This document shows positions 54,807-64,000 of a stretch of 64,000 nt of DNA, piece after piece. The stretch covers positions 1 to 64,000 of the forward strand of contig CAYTBN010000016.1 of the NCBI GenBank assembly GCA_964436045.1, in the 5' to 3' direction. Made by a program: the position numbers and the translations under genes. Below the pieces are notes generated by a model, which was not told the origin of the DNA, did no database searches, and worked only from the letters and a program-made list of their open reading frames with translations. Origin of the DNA: CAYTBN01 sp964436045 (GTDB lineage: Bacteria > Myxococcota_A > UBA796 > UBA9615 > CAYRNR01). Numbering within the stretch: the stretch's first letter is position 1; each line of letters opens with the position of its first letter.

Positions 54807-57140
54807 TTAACCCGGCGCGTCGCGGTAGGCGCGGCGGAGCAGGGCGCGGATGCGGAGCTCGAGCTCTTCGGGGTCGAAGGGCTTGGGCAGGTAGTCGTCG
54901 GCACCGGCCTTGAACCCCGACGTGATGTGGGCCTGATCGCCGCGGGCGCTGAGGATCAACACCGGCAGGAACGCCGTTGCGATGTCCTTCTTGAGGTGCT
55001 CGCAGACCTCGAAGCCGGTCATGCCCGGCATCATCACGTCCAACACCACCAGGTGGATCGGATCGTTGACCCGGCGGCGGTCGACGGTGTCCAGGGCCTC
55101 CTGGCCATCCAGGGCGGTCACCACCCGGAATCCCGCCCCCTCCAGGGTGTAGCGGACCAGATCGAGGATCTCCTGGGAGTCGTCGACCACCAGGATGTTC
55201 TCCGGCGCGTCGTCGGCTCGCTCAGGCACATCCGCATCGGTCATGGGGATCTGCGGGAACTCACCGGAGAGCACCTCGACCGCTTCCCCGGGCAACGTGT
55301 CGATCGCGTCGCCGAGGGGCTGGCTGCTCACGAGCTGCCCCATGTCGGCTGCATCGGCGGGGGTAGCGGCGGCAGCGGGGGCGGCGGCGGCGGTCGCGGC
55401 AGCCTCTCGTCGCCGCGCCTGGGCGCGGCTCGGAATGACCGTGGAGCGCACGTGGCGGACCAACTCCTCCAGCGAGGTGAGCCCTTCCTCGACCTTGGCG
55501 ATCCCGGCGTCGAGCAGCGCCTGCATGCCGCCGTCGACCGCCGCCCGGCGGATGGCCATCTCGTCAGCCCCGGCCAGGATCAGGGTCCGCAGGGATTGGT
55601 CGATCCTCAGCAGCTCGAAGATGCCGACTCGCCCGCGGTAGCCGGTGTAAAGGCAGTGCTTGCAGCCAGGCCCCGGACGGAAGGAGTTCGCCAGCTCGAT
55701 GGGCTCCAGGTCCAGCACTCGCCACTGGGAGGGATCGGGTGCCGCCTCGACCTTGCACTGGGGGCAGAGTCGCCGCACCAGCCGCTGGGCCACCACGCCC
55801 AGCAGGCTGGAACCCGTCAGGTAGAGCGGCAGGCCCAGATCGCGCAGGCGGGTGATGGTCGAGATGGTGTCCACCGTGTGCAGGGTCGAGAACACAAGGT
55901 GTCCGGTGAGCGCCGCCTGGAAGGCCGTCGCGGCGGTCTCCTCGTCGCGGATCTCACCGATGACCAGCACGTTGGGGTCCTGGCGCAGAAGGGAGCGGAC
56001 GGAGTTGGCGAAGGTCATTCCCCGGCGGTCGTCCACCTGGACCTGGGTCACCCCGCCCAGGGTGTACTCCAGCGGATCCTCGACAGTGACGATCTTGGTC
56101 TGCTCGGTTTGCAGCCGCTTGATCGTGGCGTACAGCGACGTGCTCTTTCCCGATCCGGTGGGCCCGGTGATCAGGACCATACCCTGGGGCTGGGAGATCA
56201 GCCGGTAGAAGGTGTTGAGCTGCGTGCCCTGCAGGCCCAGGTCACCCAGATCCAGCTGGAGGATGTCCGGATCGAGGATCCGCAGCACGCAGGTCTCGCC
56301 GAACTGGCTGGGGATGGTGGAGATCCGCAGGTCCTGACCGCGGCCGCCGATGTGGGCCCGCACCTTCCCGTCCTGGGGCAGGTGGTGGATGCTCAGGTCC
56401 ATGTTGCCCACGACCTTGATCCGGGACACGAGGCCGGATTCCACCCACTTGGGCAGCTTCATGGCCGAGCGCAGCACGCCGTCGATGCGGTACCTGACCT
56501 GCACACCGCTCTCCAGTGGCTCCACGTGGATATCCGATGCCCGCGAGTTGTGGGCGTTGCCCAGCAGGAAGTTGAGCAGGTCGATGTAGGGCCGTGCGCC
56601 CCCCACCCGGAGCCGCTTCTCGATCTCCTCCAGGTCGATGTCGAGGATGTGGGAGGCGGCGATCTCTTGCTCCGGCTTGACCGATTGCAGGATCGCCGCC
56701 AGCTCCTTCTCCAGGCCGTAGTGCTTGCCGATGCCGTCCCGCAGAACCTGGGCGCGGCAGACCAGCGGCTGGATGCCCTTGCCGAGTACGAACTCCAGCT
56801 CCCGCCGCGTCTCGAGGTCGAAGGGATTGGCCATCGCCACGGTCACGGTCTGGGGCCCGGTGTATACCAGCGGCAGGGCCTGGAGCCGGATCGCCACGTC
56901 CCGCGAGAAGCCGTCCAGCAACTCGGGATCGACGGCGCTGTTGACCGGATCGACCAGATCGAAGCCCACCTGCTGAGCCAGCCCCAGCGCAAGGGTCTCC
57001 TCGTCGATGGCCTCGATCTGAAGCAGGATCTGCCCCAGTTTCGCGCCGCCGGACTCCTGTTTTGCCAGCGCGGCCTTGAGGTGATCGGCCGAGATGTAGC
57101 CGTTGTCCAGGAGGACCTTGCCCAGCAGGGGGGTCGCCAT
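54807..57140 (-). CDS. GspE/PilB-type secretion ATPase fused to a receiver domain
   Basis: A 777-aa protein. Residues 1-150 are an MshEN-type domain (GKVLLDNGYISADHLKAAL). The ATPase core has RASDIHVEP (Asp box), GPTGSGKST (Lys332), GEIRDEETA (Walker B) and FSTLHTVD (His box). The tetracysteine zinc motif is CPQC and CKHC. After an Ala-rich linker comes a full receiver domain with VVDDS, phospho-acceptor Asp701 in VVLDVMMPG and the KPFDPEEL lysine. The fusion ties a type IV pilus or type II secretion motor to phosphorelay. The sensor kinase is 20 bases upstream in the same operon and is the natural partner. Confidence 0.9.
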   Translation of the reverse strand: MATPLLGKVLLDNGYISADHLKAALAKQESGGAKLGQILLQIEAIDEETLALGLAQQVGFDLVDPVNSAVDPELLDGFSRDVAIRLQALPLVYTGPQTVTVAMANPFDLETRRELEFVLGKGIQPLVCRAQVLRDGIGKHYGLEKELAAILQSVKPEQEIAASHILDIDLEEIEKRLRVGGARPYIDLLNFLLGNAHNSRASDIHVEPLESGVQVRYRIDGVLRSAMKLPKWVESGLVSRIKVVGNMDLSIHHLPQDGKVRAHIGGRGQDLRISTIPSQFGETCVLRILDPDILQLDLGDLGLQGTQLNTFYRLISQPQGMVLITGPTGSGKSTSLYATIKRLQTEQTKIVTVEDPLEYTLGGVTQVQVDDRRGMTFANSVRSLLRQDPNVLVIGEIRDEETAATAFQAALTGHLVFSTLHTVDTISTITRLRDLGLPLYLTGSSLLGVVAQRLVRRLCPQCKVEAAPDPSQWRVLDLEPIELANSFRPGPGCKHCLYTGYRGRVGIFELLRIDQSLRTLILAGADEMAIRRAAVDGGMQALLDAGIAKVEEGLTSLEELVRHVRSTVIPSRAQARRREAAATAAAAPAAAATPADAADMGQLVSSQPLGDAIDTLPGEAVEVLSGEFPQIPMTDADVPERADDAPENILVVDDSQEILDLVRYTLEGAGFRVVTALDGQEALDTVDRRRVNDPIHLVVLDVMMPGMTGFEVCEHLKKDIATAFLPVLILSARGDQAHITSGFKAGADDYLPKPFDPEELELRIRALLRRAYRDAPG

Positions 57141-57160
57141 CCGTTGCCTCCTGACCTAAC

Positions 57161-59290
57161 TCAGAGGGTGTCCGCCGCGTCGGGCGAGCCGCCGAGGGGG
57201 GCGGTGACCGTGAACTCCGTGCCCTCCCCGACCTCGGACTCCACCGAGATTGTACCGCCGTGCATCGCCACGATCTCGCGGCAGATGAACAGCCCCAGTC
57301 CAGCGCCGCCCGCCGAGCGGGTGTCGCCCTTGTCCACCTGATAGAACTTCTCGAAGATGCGGGCCAGAACCGCCCGCGGGATTCCCTTGCCCGTGTCCCG
57401 TACGCGGGCGATCCAGGCGTCCCCCTGGACGCTGGACACGACCGTGATGGTCCCCTCGCTGGGCGTGAACTTCAGCGCGTTGCCGATCAGATTGCCCAGC
57501 ACCTGCTCCAGCCGCATCTCGTCACCGCGCATCAGCTGGCTGTCGTGTTCGTCGAGGGTCAGCACCAGCTCGATCCCCTGCTGAAACGCCTGGGGGGCGA
57601 ACCGCTCGACGACCCGCTCGACCATCGCCACCACCTCCACGGAGCCCATGTTGAGGCTCAGCCTGCCAGCGGCGATCCGGCTCATGTCGAGCAGGTCCTG
57701 GATCATTCCCTTCAGCAGGGTGGTCTGGGACGCGATGATGTTGAGGAAACGAACCTGCTGCTCGGTGACCGGACCACTGCGGCCCTTCATCAGCAGCTTG
57801 GTGTATCCCTCGATGGGGGTGAGCGGAGTCTTGAGTTCGTGGGTCACCATGGAGAAGAAGTCATTCTTCATCTGCTCCATCTCCTTCTCCTGGGTGATGT
57901 CGCGGATCACGGCCACGTACCCCACGTACTCCTCTCTGGCGTCGGTGAGCGGGCTGCGGGTGATCCGCGTGTGCCGCTCCCGTCCGGTCTCGGCGTCGGT
58001 GAGCGCCGCCAATAGCTCCGTCGATCCCTCGAACTCCATCCGGTCGGGTGTCTTGCCCAGCGCCGGGACCCCGAGGCTCCGCACGTCCAACCCGACCCGG
58101 AAGGCCGGATTGTCACCCACGGACAGCAGCTTGACCGCCGACGGGTTGTACAGCTGCAACGCCCAGTCGCGGTCCACCAGCAGCACACCCTCCCTCATGG
58201 AGTTCAGCAGCGTGCTCATCCGGCGGAACTCCAGATCCCGCTCCGCGAGCTGATGTTTGAGGTTGGCCCGCATGGTGTCCAGCACCACCGCCAGCGTCTC
58301 GAGTTCCGATTTGTGGGCCGGCACCTCCACCGGGGTATCCAGGTTGCCATGGCCGATGGCCACGGCCGAGCGCATCACCTTGCCCAGGGGCAACGAGAAC
58401 ACCGTGCGCAGGCGGAAGGAGAAGTAGATGAACAGAGCTGCCATCGCGCTGATCCAGGCGATGGCGTACCCCAGCAGTGGACGCAGCAGGGTCGAGGTCT
58501 CGACCAGGTGGCTGGCGACCCGCTGGGCCAGCACGTCCTGCAGGCTGTTGTAGGCCACCTGCAGCTCCCGGAAGATCTCCTCGGACTCGATGGGTTCGAC
58601 GCCGTCGGCAGCGGCGGAACCGGGGTCGAGCTCTTCGCCGGGATCCAGTCCGGCTTCCGTCGGCGGCTCCGGCTCGGCCGGAGGGACGGTCCCATCGTCG
58701 GTCTCGTCGGTCTCGTCGGCCTCGGCGGCTTCGGCGGCCTCGGCGGCCTCGACGCCATCGTCTGCGGTGGCGTCGAGGGCCGGCTCCGCAGGGCCACCCA
58801 GCTCGTCCCACGCCTCCTCGTCCGGCGCCAGCAGGGGCGTCAGGTCCCCCTCGTCTGGCAGTTCGATCACGTATCCCGCCGGGATCGGCTGTCCCTCCTG
58901 GTACCAGCGCCGGATCACCTGGTACAGGTACTCGACCGACGGCTCGACGTACCCGTACTCGTCACCCAGATTCCCGTCGAGGGATTCCCTCAGCCGACCG
59001 AACTCCTCTTCGGGAAACGGCGCTTCCGCTGCGCCCTCTCGCGCCGCAATCGCGTCCACCATCATCTGCAGGTGGAACGCCTCGAGTCGCCGGCTGGCCT
59101 CCCAGGCGGCGCCCACGGCCGGACGCTCGTCGCGTAACGCGACAGGCGCGCTCCAGACCAGCACGGTGACCATCGCCACGAGGTTGAGCGCCGCCAGCAG
59201 GAGGATCACGCTGAGCCGGAAACGAATCCCGAACGGGTGTTCGGTCCGGAGTCCGTCCGCGAACTGCTCGAGGGTGGTCGGGGCCTGCAT
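57161..59290 (-). CDS. Membrane sensor histidine kinase (HAMP-PAS-HisKA-HATPase)
   Basis: A 709-aa kinase. TM1 (about 26-47) and TM2 (about 274-292) enclose a large periplasmic domain containing a low-complexity acidic stretch (about 175-235: EAAEAAEADETDETDDG). HAMP (LGKVMRSAVAIGHGNL), PAS (MREGVLLVDRDWALQLYNPS, then GYVAVIRDITQEKEM), HisKA with His484 in VTHELKTPL, and HATPase motifs NLIGNALKFT, DTGKGIP and GGAGLGLFIC follow. Twenty bases separate it from the ATPase-receiver gene, whose receiver is its likely target. Confidence 0.92.
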   Translation of the reverse strand: MQAPTTLEQFADGLRTEHPFGIRFRLSVILLLAALNLVAMVTVLVWSAPVALRDERPAVGAAWEASRRLEAFHLQMMVDAIAAREGAAEAPFPEEEFGRLRESLDGNLGDEYGYVEPSVEYLYQVIRRWYQEGQPIPAGYVIELPDEGDLTPLLAPDEEAWDELGGPAEPALDATADDGVEAAEAAEAAEADETDETDDGTVPPAEPEPPTEAGLDPGEELDPGSAAADGVEPIESEEIFRELQVAYNSLQDVLAQRVASHLVETSTLLRPLLGYAIAWISAMAALFIYFSFRLRTVFSLPLGKVMRSAVAIGHGNLDTPVEVPAHKSELETLAVVLDTMRANLKHQLAERDLEFRRMSTLLNSMREGVLLVDRDWALQLYNPSAVKLLSVGDNPAFRVGLDVRSLGVPALGKTPDRMEFEGSTELLAALTDAETGRERHTRITRSPLTDAREEYVGYVAVIRDITQEKEMEQMKNDFFSMVTHELKTPLTPIEGYTKLLMKGRSGPVTEQQVRFLNIIASQTTLLKGMIQDLLDMSRIAAGRLSLNMGSVEVVAMVERVVERFAPQAFQQGIELVLTLDEHDSQLMRGDEMRLEQVLGNLIGNALKFTPSEGTITVVSSVQGDAWIARVRDTGKGIPRAVLARIFEKFYQVDKGDTRSAGGAGLGLFICREIVAMHGGTISVESEVGEGTEFTVTAPLGGSPDAADTL

Positions 59291-59346
59291 CGTGCCAGCC
59301 TAGCAGGAACTCGCGAGCGGGTGCGGGCGCAAGCCGCGCCAACCGG

Positions 59347-62241
59347 TCAGCGGGGGGTGAGGGTGATCACACGCCAGCGGTCCGGGGCGGTACGCGGGCT
59401 GACCTGGCGCAGGCCGTCGGCGCTGACCACGTCGACCATCAGTTCGACAGAAATGGCGTTCGGCGGGATCCCGTCGACGACCCCGCCGAAGACCCCGTCG
59501 CCGGCCCCGCCGTCTCCGCTCAGGCCATCGTCCGCCAGCCAGACGGTGCCCTCGACCCCGTCTCCGCGCCAGTGGCACTCCGCGGACGCCAGTCCGCCGT
59601 CGTGGTCGATGGTGACGACTACGGGAAGGGGCTCACCCGGCGCCGGGGGCTCGATCCCGGCCGAGACCACGCCCACCCGCGGTGCCAACGCCGTCGGCCC
59701 GCCATTGGCAGCTTCTTCGGTCGGGATCAGCTGGAAGGCGAACTCGTCGGCGCCGTCGGTGACGCGGCCATAGGAGACGCCGCCGATCAGACGCCCGTAC
59801 CACCACAGGTCGGCGACGACGAAGCCCCCCTCGTCCCCATCCTCGGTCCCGCCATCCTGGAACAGGCCCAGCTCGCCGCCGGCCACGTCCAGCGTGAGCC
59901 CCTCGGACGCGTCGGGCGCCGTGACCTCGAGCCGCAGGAACTCCCCGGGCGCCAGCTCGCCCTCCGGTAGGGGAACAGCCATGGGCGCCCGCAGGTCCGC
60001 ACTCAGGTGATAGCCGGCGAACTCCACCGCGCCCTCGCCGCGGTTGTACAGCTCCACGAAGCCGTAGGGTTCGCAGCTCCCCTCCTCGGCGCAGGGGTAC
60101 ACGCCGAATTCGTTGATTACCAGCGGCGCCGACGGCATCGCCCCCAGCTCCAGCAGCTGTTCACCCAGCACGTCGGTGCGCAGGTCGACCGCCTCGACCA
60201 ACGCGTCCTCTGCTCCATCGAAGACGGTGTCGTGTTCAGCCCAGGGGTACTTGTACGGATCGCCCCGGATCTCGTCCTCGAGCTCGCCCGCGCGCTCGTG
60301 GATCTTCTGCTTGAATGCGTTGGTCTCGAACCACTGCCCGCGCAGCTCCTCGATCCGGGTCGCGAGCTGCTCCCGGAAGTCCGGGTGGTTGAGTAGACGG
60401 GTCCGCAACAGGTGCCACCAGCTCATCTCGGCCGACTCGGCGCTCCACAGGTTCATGTGGACCGCGGGGGCGTAGGGCGCCAGGCCGGGCCAGAACAGGC
60501 CCAGGCCGAAGTTGCCGTTGTTGTTGTCCCAGCTGAGGACCTCCCACAGCCCTGATGCGGGATCCCGGTAGTAAAAATAGTCGTTCGCCTCGGTCTCGGG
60601 ACGGGCGAGCAGCGCGTTGACCGCCAGCAGGTCCAGGAATGCCGGTAGGTCGAGCCAGCTCGGCAGGTCGGCGGCGAACTCATCCCGGTGCGCGCGGTTC
60701 TGAAACTCGAGGAACGCGATCAGGTGCTCGATGTCGCCGCTGCCCGCCCGCCGCCGCCAGGCCTCCGCGTAGGCTGACTCGTCCTCCAGCAGCTCCCCGA
60801 ACCCGCCGCCACGATACAGGTCGCCGTCGGCCGCCCGCCCGCTGTTGGCCAGGAAGTCGGCGTCCATCCGCTCCACGTCGAGCCGCAGCCCGTCGTGGAC
60901 GCCGTTGACCACGAGTTGCACCGGCACGGCACGCCCTGCCTGCGTGTCCGCGGGTTGCTCGCCACCTTCGGCCCAGAACAGATCGTAGCTGAGCAGCTCC
61001 TGGAGCTGGCTCCAGTCTCCCCACTCCGCCTTCAGGTCCAGCTTGTGGCGCCCATCCGGCAATGGCTCGTCGAGCTCCACCCGCCAGGACTTCTTCGCCA
61101 GCCCCCGGGTGCTCGCACCACGAAACCGGCCGTCGCCGACGTAGGCGACGCCGTCGACCAGGAACTGCAGGTCCACCTCGGTGTCCCCGTGGGGGTCGGC
61201 CTGCAGCGTGCGCAGATCCTCCTCGGCGATCTCGATCTGGTAGACCGGGATCGGACTGTCCTCCAGCTGGAGGGCCTCACCGCTTGCCACCGCCGACGCA
61301 GGCGACACGTTGCCCCACACGTCCACGCCCCGCACCCGGTACTCGTAACGTTGCCCGGGCACGGCGGAGCGGTCGAGGTAGAACGGAACCGGCCAGCTCC
61401 CGCCGAACAGGGGCGAAAACGCCCCCTCCCCCACGGGCTTGCGCTCCACCTGATAACCGGTCACGTCACCGAAGGGCGAGATGCCCTCGATCTCGCCCGC
61501 CCCGCCGGCGACGGAGGGATCCCAGCCGTAGCCGGCATCCCCCTCGACCGTGGTCCAGCGGAGGAGGACTGCGCCGTAGGTCCCGATACCCTCGATGAGA
61601 TCCGGCGTCGGCGGAGCCACCTCGTCGGGGTTGGCGCGCTGGACCGCCACGGTGGCCAGCGAGGCCGGATAGTCGCCTGCGACCGAGAATGTCAGGTCCA
61701 GCACGCCGTCGGTGACGACCACGTCCTTGCGGACCGTCCAGGCCAGGTCCTGACCCGCCTGCTCGAACACGTCCAGGTCGTGGACGATCACCACGCCCTC
61801 GGCGGCCACGTCCTGGACGCGGAATCCCGGACCGTGGACGGAGCGTTCGACAAATCCGAGGGTCACGACATAGGGCCCCTCCTGGGGCACGTCGAAGCGA
61901 TAGGAAGACACTCCGTCGCGACGAACCAGGTAGGCCGACGGGTACGGAGTCGCGCCCACGACCCAGGGGAACCACTCGGAGGCCGATTCTCCTCCCTCGT
62001 AGCCGTAGCCCAGACCGTCCGCGTACGCGGCGTCAGCCAGGAACGGCGAGCCATCGTCCCGGTCGTCGTCCGTCGCCTCGCCCTCGCCGCCACAGTCGAT
62101 GGCCCGGGCGAACGTCACGGGATCGGGCCACTCGCCCGCCGCCGGATCCTCCTTGCAACCGGCGCCGGACAGCGCCACGACCAGCCCCCACGCCGCCCAC
62201 CACGTTGCGCCGTGTCGCCGGTTCTGCGAGCTGCGATCCAT
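59347..62241 (-). CDS. CotH-kinase lipoprotein with malectin, Fn3 and lamin-tail domains
   Basis: A 964-aa exported protein (lipobox SGAGC). Domains: malectin-like sugar-binding (about 45-205, from AIDCGGEG), Fn3-type (about 210-320), CotH kinase (about 330-700: IPVYQIEIAEEDLRTLQ, FRGASTRGLAKKSWRVEL, WDNNNGNFGLG) and a lamin-tail domain (about 705-830: VINEFGVYPC, YGFVELYNRG). CotH proteins are atypical kinases that phosphorylate secreted proteins. The same CotH/LTD/VTC/DUF4956 set is often clustered in bacteria; here CotH is 15 kb from the VTC operon. It is the first gene of the operon with the sensor kinase and PilB-receiver. Confidence 0.88.
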   Translation of the reverse strand: MDRSSQNRRHGATWWAAWGLVVALSGAGCKEDPAAGEWPDPVTFARAIDCGGEGEATDDDRDDGSPFLADAAYADGLGYGYEGGESASEWFPWVVGATPYPSAYLVRRDGVSSYRFDVPQEGPYVVTLGFVERSVHGPGFRVQDVAAEGVVIVHDLDVFEQAGQDLAWTVRKDVVVTDGVLDLTFSVAGDYPASLATVAVQRANPDEVAPPTPDLIEGIGTYGAVLLRWTTVEGDAGYGWDPSVAGGAGEIEGISPFGDVTGYQVERKPVGEGAFSPLFGGSWPVPFYLDRSAVPGQRYEYRVRGVDVWGNVSPASAVASGEALQLEDSPIPVYQIEIAEEDLRTLQADPHGDTEVDLQFLVDGVAYVGDGRFRGASTRGLAKKSWRVELDEPLPDGRHKLDLKAEWGDWSQLQELLSYDLFWAEGGEQPADTQAGRAVPVQLVVNGVHDGLRLDVERMDADFLANSGRAADGDLYRGGGFGELLEDESAYAEAWRRRAGSGDIEHLIAFLEFQNRAHRDEFAADLPSWLDLPAFLDLLAVNALLARPETEANDYFYYRDPASGLWEVLSWDNNNGNFGLGLFWPGLAPYAPAVHMNLWSAESAEMSWWHLLRTRLLNHPDFREQLATRIEELRGQWFETNAFKQKIHERAGELEDEIRGDPYKYPWAEHDTVFDGAEDALVEAVDLRTDVLGEQLLELGAMPSAPLVINEFGVYPCAEEGSCEPYGFVELYNRGEGAVEFAGYHLSADLRAPMAVPLPEGELAPGEFLRLEVTAPDASEGLTLDVAGGELGLFQDGGTEDGDEGGFVVADLWWYGRLIGGVSYGRVTDGADEFAFQLIPTEEAANGGPTALAPRVGVVSAGIEPPAPGEPLPVVVTIDHDGGLASAECHWRGDGVEGTVWLADDGLSGDGGAGDGVFGGVVDGIPPNAISVELMVDVVSADGLRQVSPRTAPDRWRVITLTPR

Positions 62242-62402
62242 GGTTCACTCCCTCGGGATGAGCGTCCAGGCGTCCAGATCACCACAGTTGCTCCGGGATG
62301 AACACCTGCGCACCTGGCCCGGCGGTGCGAAGAAGGGGCTGGCACGGGACCCTTGTCGACCCCTGTGGGCCTGTGCGATCGTGTCCCCCGGAGGTGGTGG
62401 TA

Positions 62403-62855
62403 ATGAGATTGACTTCCACGTCTGTCAACGTCGTGATCGTCCTGGGACTCGGCCTGCTGGCGAGCTGCGCGTCGCCGGTGGAGGGGGCCTGGGAGGGCAA
62501 GCTGGAGCCACCGCAAGGGAGCGACCCCGCGGGGTACGAGGTGCACCTGACGCTGAGCAGGTTCATGGCTGATGAGCCCGGCGGCGCGGTCGAGTACACC
62601 TTCTTCCATCTGGATGGCCGTCGCGACCTGTGCTCGGCGACACTCACGGGCAACTCCAAGGAGGGCGCGGTCTACGAGTACACCGAGCGGATCACGACCG
62701 GAAAGTGCGACGACGGCCGGGTCGTCCGCGTCAGCGCCGACGGAGAGCAACAGCTGGACTTCCAGCGGTTGGCCGACGATGGCTCCTCGGAGATGTCGGT
62801 CAAACTTAGTGTGCAGACCGGTATCGCCACTGCCAAGGGCACGCTGGACCGCTGA
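62403..62855 (+). CDS. Small lipoprotein of unknown function
   Basis: A 150-aa lipoprotein (lipobox LLASC) behind GGAGG. The mature part has two Cys (DLCSAT and GKCDDG) and beta-rich sequence with EGAWEGKLEPP at the start and GTLDR at the end. This looks like a small beta-barrel that measures a ligand, but no family is recognised. It is divergent from the CotH gene and 17 bases ahead of the cyclic-nucleotide-binding gene. Confidence 0.75.
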   Translation: MRLTSTSVNVVIVLGLGLLASCASPVEGAWEGKLEPPQGSDPAGYEVHLTLSRFMADEPGGAVEYTFFHLDGRRDLCSATLTGNSKEGAVYEYTERITTGKCDDGRVVRVSADGEQQLDFQRLADDGSSEMSVKLSVQTGIATAKGTLDR

Positions 62856-62872
62856 AGGGATCGGGTGACCGT

Positions 62873-63460
62873 GTGAGCGACTCCGATCCCAAGAACCTGT
62901 TCAAGCTCGATCCGGAGGACCGGCCTCTGCGGCCGCAGGCGCCCGCGCGCGATCCCTACTCCCATCTGCTGGGGAGCGCGGGCCACGTGGGCCTGATCCT
63001 CACGCCCAAGCAACGCGCCGAGCTCCTGGACGAAACCCGCTGGTCCCGCTCCTTTGACTGGCCAGAGATCGAACGCCTCGCCTCCCACATGGAATTGCAG
63101 TCGATCCCGGCGGGCGAGGAGATCTTCGGCGAGGGCGAGGCTGGCGAGTACATGGGCCTTATCGTCCGCGGCCGTATCGCCGTGCTCAAGGAGGACTCGT
63201 CGGGCAGGCGTCGCCGGATCACGACCATCGTGGCGGGCAAGACCCTCGGCGAGATGTCCCTGCTGGACCTGGAGCCCCGATCCGCGACGGCCGTGGCGGA
63301 CGCCGATTCGCTGATGATGGTGCTGACCAGGAAGCAGTACGGCAAGCTGATGGACAACTACCCCAGGCTGGCCCTCAAGCTGCTGACCAACCTGGCCCGG
63401 ATGATGAGCCAGCGGTTGAGGCGCACCAGCGGGATCCTGGTCGAGTTCCTCGAGGACTGA
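62873..63460 (+). CDS. Cyclic nucleotide-binding domain protein
   Basis: A 195-aa protein starting at GTG 62873. One cNMP-binding domain covers about 60-180: LQSIPAGEEIFGEGEAGEYMG, IVRGRIAVLKED and the phosphate-binding cassette GEMSLLDLEPRSATAVAD, with the Arg that contacts the cyclic phosphate. There is no DNA-binding domain, so it is not a CRP-type regulator; the N-terminal 55 residues are poorly ordered. It may sense cAMP or cGMP for a neighbouring process. Confidence 0.88.
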   Translation: MSDSDPKNLFKLDPEDRPLRPQAPARDPYSHLLGSAGHVGLILTPKQRAELLDETRWSRSFDWPEIERLASHMELQSIPAGEEIFGEGEAGEYMGLIVRGRIAVLKEDSSGRRRRITTIVAGKTLGEMSLLDLEPRSATAVADADSLMMVLTRKQYGKLMDNYPRLALKLLTNLARMMSQRLRRTSGILVEFLED

Positions 63461-63484
63461 CCGGGACCTCGATGAACGGGTCGA

Positions 63485-63907
63485 ATGTCGGATCGCCACC
63501 CACCCCCCTCCGATTCCATCGCCGAGGCGCGCATGCTCCTCGACGAGGCGCTCGGGGCGGACGAGGATCTCAAGGCCGCGTTACTGGCCCGGATGGAGGC
63601 GCTGGTGGGCGCGAATCCCGATCTCCCCGACCTGGTGGAATGCCTGGCACGAGCCCAGGCGTCGATCACCGAGGACGGCGACAGCCTGGAGGCCGAGGGC
63701 GCCCTCGCGCGGCTGCGGAGGCTGGTCGCCGAGCACCCGGACCTGGAGGAGCCACGGCGGCAGCTCTGCTTCGCCTTGTTCAACCGCTACTGTGACGAGG
63801 GGCTGGACACCTACCTGGCCGAGCTGCGGATCACGGCCGAGCCCCTGCCGGACCGGGACGACCTGATGGGGCCGATGGCGGTGGCCGGTTACTCCGACGA
63901 CGACTGA
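63485..63907 (+). CDS. Small helical protein of unknown function
   Basis: A 140-aa soluble protein, mostly helical, rich in Leu, Ala, Asp and Glu. EGALARLRRLVAEHPDLEEPRRQLCFALF looks like one TPR-type repeat. ATG 63485 is 25 bases after the cyclic-nucleotide-binding gene. No family is recognised. The last 19 bases overlap the convergent partial gene at the edge. Confidence 0.6.
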   Translation: MSDRHPPPSDSIAEARMLLDEALGADEDLKAALLARMEALVGANPDLPDLVECLARAQASITEDGDSLEAEGALARLRRLVAEHPDLEEPRRQLCFALFNRYCDEGLDTYLAELRITAEPLPDRDDLMGPMAVAGYSDDD

Positions 63908-64000
63908 CTCTGCAGCGCGCGCAGCGCACGGGTCAGGGTCGCGACCCGGTAGGATTTGGGCAGAAAGGCCGTCAGCGGAGCGCGCAGCAGCGCCTCGCGC
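63889..64000 (-). CDS. C-terminal end of a receiver-domain protein (partial)
   Basis: On the minus strand the last 36 codons before a TAA (63891-63889) read as the end of a response-regulator receiver domain: LTAFLPKSYRVATLTRALRAL. The conserved Lys is followed by Ser where Pro is usual. The gene continues beyond the window; it may be a response regulator or a hybrid kinase. Confidence 0.6.
   Translation of the reverse strand, partial: REALLRAPLTAFLPKSYRVATLTRALRALQSQSSSE

Noticed and set aside
62340..62355. A second TGGCACG resembling a sigma-54 promoter upstream of the small lipoprotein gene
   Set aside because: The -12 element is missing at the required distance (CCCTT instead of TTGCW), so only half the promoter is present.

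Overview
The window is high-GC DNA (about 70 %) packed with genes from a Gram-negative bacterium. A TonB-dependent receptor, lipid-anchored exoproteins, a diacylglyceryl transferase and recCBD support the Gram-negative call. Several traits point to a myxobacterial or deltaproteobacterial (Myxococcota-like) relative: Asp-rich stalks ending in a GCxC–hydrophobic–Arg tail like MYXO-CTERM sorting signals, a MopE-type DCDD repeat, a -24/-12 (sigma-54) promoter, hybrid kinases and a PUFA-synthase-like megasynthase. The phylum is an inference.

Layout. 1-10569: operator-bearing promoter, acyl-CoA dehydrogenase, a 2,667-aa iterative-type synthase (KS-AT-KS-ACP-ACP-KR-DH) and its phosphopantetheinyl transferase. 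10566-12292: a hybrid histidine kinase broken by three frameshifts. 12491-17110: undecaprenyl diphosphate synthase, a queC-queF-glycosyltransferase operon, and lgt. 17111-22235: a short operator-like and repeat region, then a leftward operon of S8 protease with FG-GAP repeats, DUF523 and GNAT. 22236-23061: the only large non-coding stretch. On the minus strand it carries what looks like a complete small-RNA gene: a sigma-54 promoter, two long hairpins presenting the same C-rich loop, and an intrinsic terminator. 23062-28268: monoacylglycerol lipase, rfbD, and an isoleucyl-tRNA synthetase with swapped signature residues.

28281-38688 is a run of secreted phosphoesterases (purple-acid-phosphatase-like, EEP-type, calcineurin-like), a TonB receptor and beta-propeller lipoproteins, suggesting surface phosphorus scavenging. 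38782-44970 is a tightly coupled operon around a VTC-type polyphosphate polymerase and DUF4956, with a lamin-tail lipoprotein, a membrane-fusion protein, a GH36-like lipoprotein and an unknown HEETH-motif lipoprotein. recC-recB-recD follow four bases later. 53840-62241 holds a signal-less MopE-type fragment and a leftward CotH-kinase lipoprotein, sensor kinase and PilB/GspE ATPase-receiver fusion. The right edge has a small lipoprotein, a cyclic-nucleotide-binding protein, an unknown small protein and the tail of a response-regulator gene.

A hexanucleotide tandem repeat (GAGACC/GAGGCC) recurs in three places, once inside the synthase linker and twice at gene ends. All calls come from reading the sequence. 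No database search or folding program was run.
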